Below are positions 25,627-36,600 of a stretch of DNA of 64,000 bases, piece after piece. Every line of letters starts with the position of its first letter. The stretch's first letter is position 1. The stretch spans positions 3,658,001 through 3,722,000 of the forward strand of contig JAETXT010000008.1 in the NCBI GenBank assembly GCA_019188255.1, given 5' to 3'. The notes beneath the pieces were generated by a model that saw only the letters and a list, made by a program, of their open reading frames with translations, searched no databases and had not been told where the DNA came from. Source of the stretch: Verticillium longisporum (taxonomy: Eukaryota; Ascomycota; Sordariomycetes; Glomerellales; Plectosphaerellaceae). A program made the translations under genes and the position numbers.

Positions 25627-26079
25627 TATTACGACTTAGTAGCTTCCGAAGGGGAATACTATTAGAGGGTTAGGGTTACTATTTATAGAAGCTTAAGTTA
25701 TAACTCTAAGACGATATAATATCGTAAAGCGTTACGTACTCGTTATAATAGATATAAGGTAAGACTTAGATTAATTATTATCGTAAGAAGGAATATATCT
25801 ATAAATCTAGAATATCCGTCCTTATATACCTATTATCCTATCCTTATTATATTAGGTAGTAAGCTTATATTAGATAGCTTACTATTATATCGTAATCCTC
25901 TTATATTAGATTACGGCTTATAGTGATCTAAGTATAATAGTGATCCTTAGTCCTGGATCACTATTTCCTAGTGATCCTATTACGTGACCTAGCCTTAGTA
26001 AGCCTTATCTTATTAGTGACCCTGGATCTTCTGACGTAGGGTTTGTCTGCGGCTAGTTATTTGACCCGTGCTCGTTATA
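25627..26079 (-). repeat. Gypsy LTR, right copy (5' LTR of the minus-oriented element)
   Basis: Partner of 19215-19668. Its last 150 bp (25930-26079) keep CpA and TpG (for example CCTGGATCAC, TTCTGACGTAGGG), while the inner two thirds are converted. This is the least RIP-damaged part of either retrotransposon. Confidence 0.88.
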
Positions 26080-26084
26080 ATACC

Positions 26085-26570
26085 TTAGAAGCTAAATTTA
26101 TTAATCTTACTCTTATAAGTATTATTCTAAATTAGATTAAGGATATTATAGCGGCCTTTAAAGTATAAATTCCGAGGCCTTTTATTTTATTAATAAATAG
26201 CTAGAATATTCTAATAATTACCTTTAACCCTCTTAACGCTATACGTACTCGCTATATCGATATTCGATATAAATAGGTTTAAGAACGTATTATTATAAGC
26301 GATTTTAAGCTTCGCTATATACTTTCCGCTAAAATGCTTATTAACGGATTTATAAAGGGCCTTAGTTTCGAGAAATATATAGAATTTACTCGCTAATTAC
26401 GCCTTATTTACGTAAACTAAGTTAGCTATTACTATTATATTAATCCTAAGCTTCTAATTAGCCGGGAGATTATATTTTTAGAGTACTAGGATTAGGAAAG
26501 AGGCCTATTACGAGGTACCTATGGGGACTCTTATAGACTTGATAGCTAATACGCCTTAGATAGTGCCTAT
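26085..26570 (+). pseudogene. RIP-destroyed copia RNase H C-terminus, right part
   Basis: The forward frame resumes the copia polyprotein directly after the gypsy duplication (LEAKFINL at the junction; TRYIDIRYK near 26250; ML-NGFIKGL near 26336). It matches the end of copia RNase H, with Gln and Trp codons converted to stops. It is followed by the purine tract and the right LTR. Confidence 0.85.
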
Positions 26571-26577
26571 GGGGGGG

Positions 26578-26730
26578 TATTGGTGGTATTCGCCTGGGGC
26601 TTCTAGCAGTCACCTGATGCCAGGTGGCCTGTGCCCTGGCACCTCCCTCCTATAGCTTAGTTCCAGGCACCCTCCTGCCCTAGAGAATAGCTTCCCAATA
26701 CAACACCTTTTCCTCCTTAGACCTCCAATA
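26578..26730 (+). repeat. Right (3') LTR of the copia element, 153 bp
   Basis: Partner of 12853-13005. Only two RIP-type changes are seen here, both at its inner left end (TG to TA at 26578-26579 and CCAG to CTAG near 26605). The outer part is intact. Confidence 0.88.
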
Positions 26731-26735
26731 GATGA
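26731..26735. repeat. Right target-site duplication of the copia element (GATGA)
   Basis: Matches 12848-12852; the host sequence continues to the right. Confidence 0.88.
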
Positions 26736-27173
26736 TCCTGCTGGTTGGTAGAAAATAGTAATGAACCTGGTCAGAAGAAAAATACCATGGAGAGTATCTC
26801 CTGTGACCCGGCTGCGTACCTTGCCAAAGCAACCATGATGCGGAAAGCGACCACCGAACCCACCCCCATCGAGATTTGGTATTTGGGGGCCGTCAGCCTG
26901 CCGGCACAATCCAGTATCCAGTGAGCTCCGTCCCACCCGGCTGGATCACCCCCCCCAGGGATCAAGCTGACTGCAGCGGATGTACACGTCGGCATTGCTG
27001 TGGCACAGGCAACGACACTGGCTTGCAATAGTTGCAATGGCAGTGAAATGACCTTGCGCCAGGTCATTGGCATCAGGAAGGCACACGGCACAAGAGGGGC
27101 AAAATCACTCCTGCCCTCGCACCGAGCTATGCGGTGCAAGTTGATGTCGTCGGGAGCGGCTTTGAGCCTCGCA

Positions 27174-27201
27174 TTTCCTGTTTCCTGTTTCCTGTTTCCT
27201 G
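27174..27201. repeat. Heptamer tandem repeat TTTCCTG, four copies
   Basis: Four consecutive copies of a seven-base unit, starting within gcatttcctg and ending before aaggag. Confidence 0.8.
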
Positions 27202-30200
27202 AAGGAGCCTGCAGACGGGAATCGGAACACGCTCTGCTACCGACAGCTAACTTGCGCCGCAACGCACGTCGCCGAGCGCCCTGAGCTCAGTGATCGCGTG
27301 GTGCCTGTGTCTCCCAAGTCACAATGCCATGCGAACAAGCCGCACCACGCCTCACCCCCTTTCCTCTCCCTCTTCCTTTCCACGAGAAAAATGGCAATCA
27401 ACAGCCTACCATTGAGTGTTCGAGCCGCCTCGCTGGCCGCCCTACGAGAAGACTCAGACAACCTCAGCGCCAACCCCCCTTGAAGCCTGCAGCCCACGTC
27501 TCGTGTCCATGCAGGCAACGCGAATTTTCTACCCAGTACCTTGAGAAAGGATGGACATGTCTGCGCCCCAGAAGGAAAAACAAAATAAGCCAAGACCAGA
27601 CATGGGCAGTACATTAGTACGGTACCGTCGATGTGGACATCCAAGCTCCATGCTGCAGCCACAGTATCGTTGCTTTTCGCGTCCCTGCACTCCGGCCGGT
27701 CAAGGTCAGGGATAGGGATTGTGGCGCAACGATACATTTTCTGGTGGTCGATGCAACTCTCGTCCCTCCCTCCCCCTTGGACCCCGACCCTAGCCGCGCC
27801 GGCATCGACCGGGAGCATATTCTGCCATCCGTGGACTTGGTGGTCAAGTTACTTCCTGCTCGTAAGTAATGCAGATCACCCAGATCACCCGCCATTCACG
27901 ATATAGCATCTCTCCTATGGGCCAGGATGACCGACCACTGCCTCGTCCGGCAAGCGAGCTCGACACCGGTCGAGACGGCCAAGGCGAGAGACAACATCAA
28001 CTGCGCGTATGCTCCGAGTCTGAGACATGCAGATATCCCCGTCCCTACCCAGGTGCTTCACCAGGAGCCTGCAAGAGACAGACGCCATTGATTCATGCTT
28101 TGGATGCGGAATCCCGCCAACAAGGCGAATGTGCCTCAATCTAGCGCCCCCCCTTGCTAGGTACCTAACTATGCGTGCGAGTGGGCGTGCGTGACAATTC
28201 AGGGGACGTCTCCCTCCTGCATTTGAGTGGCGTCTGTCTAGGCAGAGGAGAGTCGTGCATGGCTGCGATAGAGGGTATGCGGTGGTCTGTCGGAATAATT
28301 CAGACGACTGCTCACGGCGAAGGAGTGACGAGTCGCTCGACACCGCGTCTCCGTCTCCAGACTGCCGCAGAAGCCCTGGTCGATGTCGGGACCAACGCTG
28401 TTTTGCAAAGGCAGCCGGGAGTCTGAGCACTCCAAGGCCGCTCGGACAGTGCTGTCGCTGTGCACTTGTTCGCTGTCGTCGAAAATGTGACGTGTAAGAG
28501 AGAGACACACACACGCACAAGGGTGGGAGAGGACTCCAAAGCTGCAGAGCATCGATATCGAGCTCCTTATTGGACGGTTTACTTGGTTCGGACGGTTTTC
28601 GCTTGGCCCTGTCCGTCCGTACATCTCGTTGCTACCCCTTCTGCTCGACTTCCAGGTATATTGCTGCGCGGTTTGCGTTCCGCTCGCTCCTCGGCGAGTC
28701 CCAGGCACACAGGGTGCTCCGGGGGGACCTGACATCCGTATCCCAACTCATGAAGATCTGAATAATTCCAAGGGGTCCGACTTGGCGAAGACCTTCGTCA
28801 TCTCCAAGAGCCCACCCCATGTTCAAGCCGACATTGGTGATCTCACATGGACGAGCGAATGGGCTGGCAGACAGCGACTTGCTCCACGCAGATCCGTGGG
28901 CTTGACGATCGACAGGGCCCTGGCCCGCCAAGTAGCTGGTGGCAGTGGTTGGGGGCCGTTTACCCTTGCCCTCAGCTTGCATCAGTATGATGCGCCAAAC
29001 CCTTCTGGGAGAAGTGCAGACCAGCGACTCCCCACGGCTCAAATTCAACGAAGCGCATAACGCCCCGGGCAATCTCCCGCGGTGCCTAACGACACACACT
29101 GGCAGCCACCAGCAGAACCTTGCGCCTTGACCCGTTCTGTTCAGACGTTTCGTGAAAGAAGTGGGCCACCCAATCGCTCTGGTGTACATAGTATGTACAT
29201 GTATGATGAGGCCTCATGTATGATGTGTTGCTAGAGGGCAGGGTCAAGCTGCACAGGTAAAACATAGCCATTCACGAGCCTCCATCGAAGGCTGCGGGTT
29301 ATCAGCATGGTCAATATTGCCCCGTCTGGCTGAAGAGAGGCCAATTCACTTGGTCGCTTTTCTCCAAGTAACAGACACCAGTCAACAACGAAGCAGAGGT
29401 AAGCGCCCCGGTACCGGCCTGAGCTGCTCGCAGGATGCTATTCTGTATCTTGATTACCGTTGCTGGTGATTCCTCGATCAACCAATCAACAGGCTCCACT
29501 CACGAGGGACTACATTACTTACTACAGCTACAGTACCATGATCAGTCAGGCCATGAGCACAGGCGACACCGAGGCCAAATGGAGAATTCCGTCGCCAGGT
29601 GCCGCAGGCTTGTGGCCTCCTCACTGGGTGCAATGAAAGCTTATGCACCCAAGAACGAGACAGGCAGGCAGGTAGCATCGTGCTCTGGCCCCAGGCTGTT
29701 TCAACGATAGCAGCAAGGCCCTTCGGTCCCGAACCGTGACGCCCCCGCCTGCTGGTCTCCTGCACTAGTCGCGAGTCGGGCAAGCCTGTCGAGAAAAACG
29801 ATCCGGCACATCAATGGCGACGATGTCCCTCGTGGCAATGCCCCGGGCTCCTGGGCTCGTAGGCCCCGCGGAAGTGGCGGACTCTGGCCCGTGTCACATC
29901 GACTGCTCTGGGCCATCAGTGGCGATGGCGACGGCGGCTCGCTAAAGGAGTGGCCCGACAGCGCCGTTCCGGCGTAGCTCCATCCATCTATTGCTTGTTT
30001 TTGTTTGTGGGAGATGGCAAGTGGTGGGGGATGCCCAGGTAGGTATGGCCGTTTCCTCTGGGGTCGGCCACTACGAGTGAGTCGACTGAGTGTTCTGGAC
30101 TGGGCCATGGCCAGGGTGCTTCTTCCCGCCCCGGTTCACCCACCTACTCTCCATGGCCCCTCCTCACACCACCCCCCTGTCCCCCTTTGTCGTTCCCAAG

Positions 30201-32053
30201 TCCCCCCCATCCATGCTGTATCGGGCCCCTTGACTGGAGACTCTCGTTTACTATTGCTGTTTTCAGATGGCACCCATGCCTGAGCGTCATGAGACAAGGT
30301 TTGCCATGTGAGATCGACGGAATCCAGAGGAGGAATGGGACCGCCACAACGCCAAATCGAGCTTGACAGCCTAGCCGGCACCTCGAGGCGATCTGGCCGT
30401 CGAGTGCCTCTACCAACGGGTGTGGAGTCGAGGCTTGGTCCGTGGACAATCTCTGCCTTGGATGGCTTCACATCAGTAAATGCGACAGGACCATTTCTTC
30501 CCAATTTGAGGATGACCGACCGATCGTCGATTGGCGCATCATGGAATATATCGAATGACGGCTGGCAGTGTTGTCGCTGCCTCCGTCGAACATTATGAGT
30601 GGCTGGCGTCTCGCCATGTGCAGTCTCGTCAATAGCGTGACATTGATTTCTCTCGAGCTGTGTCGTGGTCGCTCACCAATGTCGGGCACCTCACATGCAG
30701 GAGAAGCGCGAAAAAGGACATGAAGCACAGTACTGCACTGCACCGGGGCTGGGCTTCACTGGATCAGGATGGCGGACCGCTGCCCGAGTGGCCCCTGCCC
30801 CATCTCACGATGGCCTCCCGAAAAGGGGTCGGCGAGGCCGCTCTTGGCAACCTTATTGGACGTAGTACGTTGCCGAGTGCTCAACGGCCAATCAGGGGGG
30901 GGTGCTTGATAGGTATCCAGACCATTCCGGTTGGTGTCTCTTACCCCCTCCCTTCCCTTCATCCCCCAGAGGTCTTGAGGTTAGCAGCAAACCCTCAATG
31001 GTACGATAAGAGAGAACGCGGCGTCCCCGCTACTGCCTGTCAGGGCCGCCACGTTAGAAATTGTTTGAGGCACAAGCTTCGGAGGCTTTATCCTGGCGCC
31101 GTCTTGACGCTTAGCTTTCGTGTCAGTGGGCTCGAAATCTGACCGGTCTGTCTCGTTTTCTCCCTGGCCGTGGCATGACCACGAGCAGCATGATCGGTTT
31201 CCAACGAGAGGGTCGCACGTTGAAAAAGAAAGTCATCGCATAGGAGTAGCCTGATCGAGCTCACCCTGCATCAGGACCACGAGCCTGGGTCCCGGGCACA
31301 GTACATGTAGCGTCTTCACCGGGGAGGCGGGGGGGGGGGGATGCGCCCCAGAAAGATGCAGTACGGTCAAGAATGACCGCAAGAGCCAGGTAGCGACACA
31401 TGGGGACATCTCGAACAACGTCGGCGCTATTCTTTACGTCGTTGTGACGATTCTGAACGTGATTGAGCCGACGGAAAAGGACGGGGCCTTTCTGCTGCTT
31501 GGTGAGCATTCGTGTGCACTTACCACCTTAGTGTGCAATATCTGCCCGCCGTCATCTGGTCCGTGCAGGCGCCATGTCCCGAGCGGTTGGAAACATGAGA
31601 TCGTCGACTAGGAGCTCTCAGGCATTGCAGAGTGCTTTAGGGGGTCCGACAGACGAGTTGGCTTCATGTGGGCCGCCCGGGGGCCTCGAGACGAACCTGG
31701 TTCTAGCTTTGACTCGCCCAACAACCATGGCAAACTGTGACATACCCTGGACAACCAGACCCGGAGATCCAGGGTCACCAGCTGACGCTGGATCCGTGCT
31801 CAGGCGCAGATCCTTGGCCACGGAAAGCCAGCGCGCGGCATAACAATGCTACCTATTGATGCCAGGCATGACGGACGGGACGGGAGGGAGGACGCGAGCG
31901 ATTACGGAGGCTGCCGTCGACGGCGAATGAGAGAAGAAACTGCGGGGGCGCCTTGGTGGACGGAGCGACGGGAGGACGTGCTTAGCATTCGTTTGGTGCC
32001 GGAAACGGTGGAGGGAACAGAGAGTCCTTTGTGCGTTCAAGTCTGCCCACCTA

Positions 32054-32086
32054 ACCTTAGGTACCTAGGTAGGTAGGTAGGTACGA
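32054..32086. repeat. AGGT/ACCT tetranucleotide array
   Basis: Runs as CCTTAGGTACCTAGG and then four AGGT units. Same motif as the arrays at about 2.4, 49.0, 52.6 and 55.3 kb, but with no gene recognised nearby. Confidence 0.75.
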
Positions 32087-35000
32087 CAGCACAGCTCAAG
32101 TCTGCCTGCCACAGCACAAGCGTGGGCTCTGGGGCAGGAAGAGGACGGGAAGGTTCAGTCATGAATCTGGTCTGTGGCTGCCTGACACTGCCTCGTCTTT
32201 GGGCAGCTTGGGATGCGGCTGCCCGTCTTGAAAGGATCTTGATGATAAAGGTTCCCGCGCCGGGTGCAGGCAGGCTCAGCCCTATGCCAGCTACCACCAC
32301 AAGGACCATCTGCCTCCCTCTCTCTCTCTCCAATAGACTTCATGCCTGGCACGACCGAACCCAACCAGAATTGGTCCCTCGCCCCCCTCTCCTCTCAGCC
32401 CGCATGTCTATTCCAGCCAAGGAACCATGCCGTGCCATCTCGTACGACCACGTCTACGTCTGAAGTGGCTGCAGTCAGGATTGCTGCAGAGTCGAACATG
32501 GGTGCCGGATGGAGCAACGACCACCAGTGCCCCGTGTGTGAAGCCTCGACAGATGCAGACAGCAGAAACAGCCCCCCGCTGGCGTTGTGACAGCAAGTCA
32601 ATTGACTCCTCGCATGCTGCGCTGCCTGGAACATCCCGCTGGCTGCCTGAGCCTCTGGCCTCCGAGCCGGGGCCCTTCGGCCTGGCTCTTCTCGGGACTT
32701 GCTTTCAGGACTGTTTTCTGCACAAAGGCGAACTCAAAACCTGGATCCAATCGCCCGCTCTTTTTCATGCTGTTTGCGCAACCATCACGTCTGACGTCAA
32801 GCCTGGGCGACGCAGCATCATGAATGCTAGTCCTGGCCCAGGACCTAGCATCCTGCGCGTCTGACGTTTGCAACTCCCAAAGGGCTGGGAACGTAGCGTG
32901 TCATCTGCAAGTAAGCAACGTATCAGAGATGCTGTCGTTGGCTGATGTGGAAGGCAAGTGAGTGTCTGCAGACCTGGGCATCCCTTTGACCCTTCGTAGG
33001 GCTGAGCGCCCGTTCAGGCCGCCAACTTTATTACCACAGGTGCCACTGATCAACACAAAGGCCACCCAGGCCCAACTCGCCCCTTTTCAAAAGCAAGCCA
33101 CGAGCCCTACAGAACGCCATGACACACCTCCGCTGACACGACCCAACGCCTCGTCCCTTGCCGCCAGCAACCGGCGGTCAATCCCATCAAAGTTGGCCCA
33201 CCCCCTATCGTGTCACGACAACACGTATATGGCCGTGTGCCTGGTCATCGTTATGCAACTTCCCACCCACTGCCGAATCGCGTATTCATCTCAGCCACCC
33301 GGGCTGTAGGAGGACTAGTCGCTGAGGCTGGTAACTCGACACGGGGCTTTGCACCGCCTCGATGTTTTGCTAAGAAAAGATACTCGAGTCCCGCAAGAAG
33401 AAGACGACGACCCCCACCCACGCCTGTCATTGATCGATTCGTATACTGACCAATGAGAGGGGGGTGATCTGAGCCCAGAGTCAAATGAGCCACAGCTTTG
33501 CCTGTCGGGGCCTTTCGTCTCAAAATGAGAGACCGTAACCGGGATGCACAGGCATCAGACCAGGTGGATCATCCTGGGCCAATCTCATAACTTGCTTTTC
33601 GTCTCTATCGTCGAAATTTGCACCAAGGCATCGTGGCACGGTCGTTCCCCAACAACCGAATCGTCACGGTAGGCGACCACAAGTTCACCCTTAGCTTGGA
33701 CGAGGTGCTGCCACAATTCTGACCCTCATTCAACTGTGGGGTACACAGGTGGAGAATCTACGAGCAAAGGAAAGGCTTTGTCAGATACGGAAATACAATA
33801 AGATTGAGGGGGAAACCGTCCCACATGCAGCAGCCCTTACGGGCCTCACAGGTGGCCAGCCAGTATTAGTCTGAAAATGCACTTGGACATGTCAGACGAG
33901 GAGCGCTCTTTCGGCCACGGCAGTTACAATGATCAAGACCAAGGTGATACCGCTATACCGCCTTTAGACATGTCACGTCCAGTAGGTCTGCAAGAGACAG
34001 TCGTCACGACCATGTGGTCGACTGGTCTGGAACCCAGAGCCAGACAGATCAACTCCTCAGGCACCGCCCGTCCTGGTCGAGACCGTCAAGTGAATCTCCA
34101 ACGTTCTTTGGTTCTTGAGGGGGCGACAGCGAGACAGGTGGTTTCAGACATTACACTCTCGCCCACCCCAGCCTTGATCACGGAACCAAAAGCAACCATC
34201 GAACCTTGGTCCCCACTTATGTCACAAAGCCGGACGATTTCGCCAGCATCGTTCACAAGATCGAGACAAGCGAGGATGCTAACTTAAAACCGACTGGGTC
34301 AAGTCAAGCACGGTGCACTTGGGGGTTTGGGTTTGGGTCCAGATGCCTCAGCACTGACGGGGTCAACTCTGATAATGGCCGACCACGAGGGCAATCCGCT
34401 TTTACCGTAAGCACAGGCAGCCGAACCAGAATGACCGCCGCTATCATTAGCCTGCAATGCGGAGAGCGAGGAAGGGATGGCATTCGGACTCCGCAACAAG
34501 ATATTGTGCGAGGCCTGATGCACACGCACAATGAGGAGGCGGGCTGTGGTCTGGTCTGCATCATCTTGTTCAGTCTTGTTCATGATACAGCCTGGTTCAA
34601 GCAGAGGACCCTGACCTGACGATGTTGGCTTGGCTTGGCTTGGGAGGGCGTTTGCCCACACGCCTGATTGTGGCTTGCTTTGCAACGGGCGAAGCACAGC
34701 ACGCAGCACGCTATGCCAGGCACTGGCTGGCGGTGCAGTCGTAGGGCTCAATCGCTCCCGATGCCTCTCCAGACAACCTCAAGCCTCCAAGTGTCTAATT
34801 ACAGCGCACCAAGCACTGCAAGATGCACAACCGCGGTGGGGCAGTGCACCGCCAGATTGTGCCGGAGAAGCTCTGTCAACTTGGTTCATTGGGTCTATAA
34901 CGAAGTCACGCAGCACCCACTCACTCACTACACATGCACCACACGCAGACAACTTGGGGGTGAGTGAAGGGCGCCATTTTAGGGACGGGCACCAAAATAA

Positions 35001-35487
35001 CGCCATGATCAGCCTTGTCAGCCAGGCTTTTACTTCCACTAACGCCGCGAACATACCAAGTACGCTTTCGACAATGGTGACCTACGAGCAGTCCAGCTTG
35101 CAGAGCCTCCACAATATTGGCTTTGGCTCTGGCATAGCTCGATGCTTTTCCTCGTTCATCGCAATTCGTAGCAGTACCTCGAAACTTTCTGGCCAGAGGG
35201 GTCATTTGCCATTCCAAGATGCGCTAGCAACATCTTGTCTGTTCTCGTTGTTGTCGTCCCCGCGCGGGTGGCTTTCAGGACGGTGCAGGCACGCACCCCC
35301 CCCCCCTCTCTCTCTCGCTGCCGTTATCAAACGTTTCTGGGGATGAAGAACCGTACATCAGACTGGGGGCCTTTTAAGGCAAGGCTCGCGAACCGGGATG
35401 CGTATACGAAACCGTCCCTACAAGACCATCAATGTACCACTATTGTCGAGAGTTGCGAGGTCATGAAAATGAAAAGCAACATGCTGG

Positions 35488-35531
35488 GCAATGCTGGGCA
35501 GTGCTGGGCAATACTGGGCAATGCTGGGCAG
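35488..35531. repeat. Minisatellite, about five copies of a 10-bp unit
   Basis: Unit ATGCTGGGCA with single-base variants (GTGCTGGGCA, ATACTGGGCA). Copies are contiguous in a GC-rich, non-coding context. Confidence 0.8.
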
Positions 35532-36600
35532 GCAAAAGAAACCTGTGCATATTGAGCATTGACGACGACGAGGCTCCGTCCAGGATGCGACTCTGCGCTC
35601 AAACACCACAAAAAGGCATTGGGGGTTGCTTCAAGGGTGACGAGCACCACACTGGCAGACGGCTAGGTAGCGCGCCCCTGGTCGAGAACCTGGGCACAGT
35701 CGGGTGTGTGCGACGACAACTCGGGGGGGTCAAAAAGAAACGGAAGGTTGAAAGTAGCTCCCCTAGACGAGAGTGGGTGATGACAGTCGAGACGCGGAAG
35801 TAGTGCCGCTGCGAGAAGGAGGAATTTGGGGGCGGTAATGAGAAAACGGTCGCCTAAGAAAGTTTGCAACATGAGCGCTTGAACGGATGGAGTAGCCATG
35901 TACCATGTAGCCATGAGCAGATACCGAAACGGGCCTCGACGGTCAAGAAGGGACGTACCTTAACCGTACATACGGTAAGACATGTCGTCCAAAGCCTGGC
36001 CTCCTCGCTTCTCTTCCGGTGCCGCGACCAAAAAAGCCTTCTGGCAGCAGGGGTCTGGCCCCCCGTCCATGTTCTGAGACAAGAGATACGCACTGGAAAG
36101 CATCGGTACGCCTGCTGTACAGGGCCATGCTCACTTGTCCAGGTGCTGTACTCGTGCCTCTACAGTGCTGTGTCGGCTTGGAGAAATGCCGTGGGGCCAG
36201 GCCTCGGAGGCCACCAAGGGGAGCGACATCGCCTTGATCACCCACAAACGTACCGGGTACGCAGCAGAGGGAACCGACTCGTCCCAATCGTGGACTGCCA
36301 TGTAGTTGCTTCGATCCTCCCGACGACATGTGCCTGCGACGTTCTCTCACAACATGCTGTCTCCTGATTTGACGTGCTGGCCACCCCGTCCGAAGCAGCA
36401 GCAGCAGCCATTTACGAACAACACTCGAGGGGTGCCTTCATGAGATGAGGACAGGACCTGCAGGGCCTGGAATGGCTCGCTCTGTATGTAGGTTTGTCTC
36501 GCCTTGGCTCGTCTCGCCCAGAGTCCCATTCGACAAACGCCCCCCTCTTCCTCTGAGGACCCCTCTTGCTTGTTGACAGAAGAGGCTAGCAGCTTTACAG

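Larger units (their letters stand above)
19215..26079 (-). mobile_element. Ty3/gypsy LTR retrotransposon nested in the copia RNase H region
   Basis: Two direct repeats of about 454 bp (19215-19668 and 25627-26079) bound a 6,865-bp element. The 5-bp duplication ATACC flanks it (19210-19214 and 26080-26084). The LTR ends read TA..TA, consistent with TG..CA after RIP. On the minus strand the order is gag with a decayed CCHC knuckle (near 24690-24730), protease region, reverse transcriptase (RLYIDYR and YLDNILIFS blocks, about 22.9-22.3 kb), RNase H (about 22.2-21.8 kb), integrase (about 21.5-20.9 kb) and a chromo-like C-terminal segment (LDFKKLGPFKI block near 20.65 kb). Reverse transcriptase before integrase is the gypsy order. 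A purine tract (complement of 19672-19684) precedes the 3' LTR. It is inactive because of RIP. Confidence 0.9.
12853..26730 (+). mobile_element. Ty1/copia LTR retrotransposon, RIP-degraded and split by two later insertions
   Basis: The outer borders are two 153-bp direct repeats (12853-13005 and 26578-26730) that start TGTTGG (RIP-changed to TATTGG on the right) and end CCAATA or CTAATA. They are flanked by the 5-bp duplication GATGA at 12848-12852 and 26731-26735. A G-tract (26571-26577) directly before the right LTR is the expected polypurine tract. Removing the nested Fot1-like and gypsy elements leaves about 5,146 bp, a normal copia size. Forward translation through stops gives, in order, a protease-like active site (LD-S-NNI near 16025), integrase (about 16.6-17.2 kb), reverse transcriptase with YGLREAP and Y-NN (about 18.1-18.7 kb) and RNase H (18.9-19.2 kb, continued at 26.08-26.4 kb). 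Integrase before reverse transcriptase is the copia order. It is inactive, with frequent TAA/TAG where Gln codons are expected. Confidence 0.9.
26736..36600. other. About 10 kb without a recognisable gene
   Basis: Ordinary GC content with normal CpA/TpG, so not RIP-treated. Many frames of 60-240 codons exist on both strands, but they overlap, are rich in Arg/Pro/Ser as random GC-rich DNA is, lack recognisable domains and do not join across splice sites. Contents noted: a TTTCCTG tandem repeat (27174-27201), an AGGT array (32054-32086), a C-run followed by CT repeats (35295-35320) and a 10-bp minisatellite (35488-35531). It could hold long noncoding RNAs or far upstream control DNA for the zinc-finger gene. 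I see no direct evidence of either. Confidence 0.45.

Noticed and set aside
12853..26730. The 153-bp direct repeats as a segmental duplication
   Set aside because: The 5-bp GATGA duplicate outside, TG start, purine tract before the right copy and copia proteins between make them LTRs.
34630..35346. 238-codon plus-strand frame in the gene-empty region
   Set aside because: Composition like random GC-rich DNA, no domain; ends in simple CT repeats.
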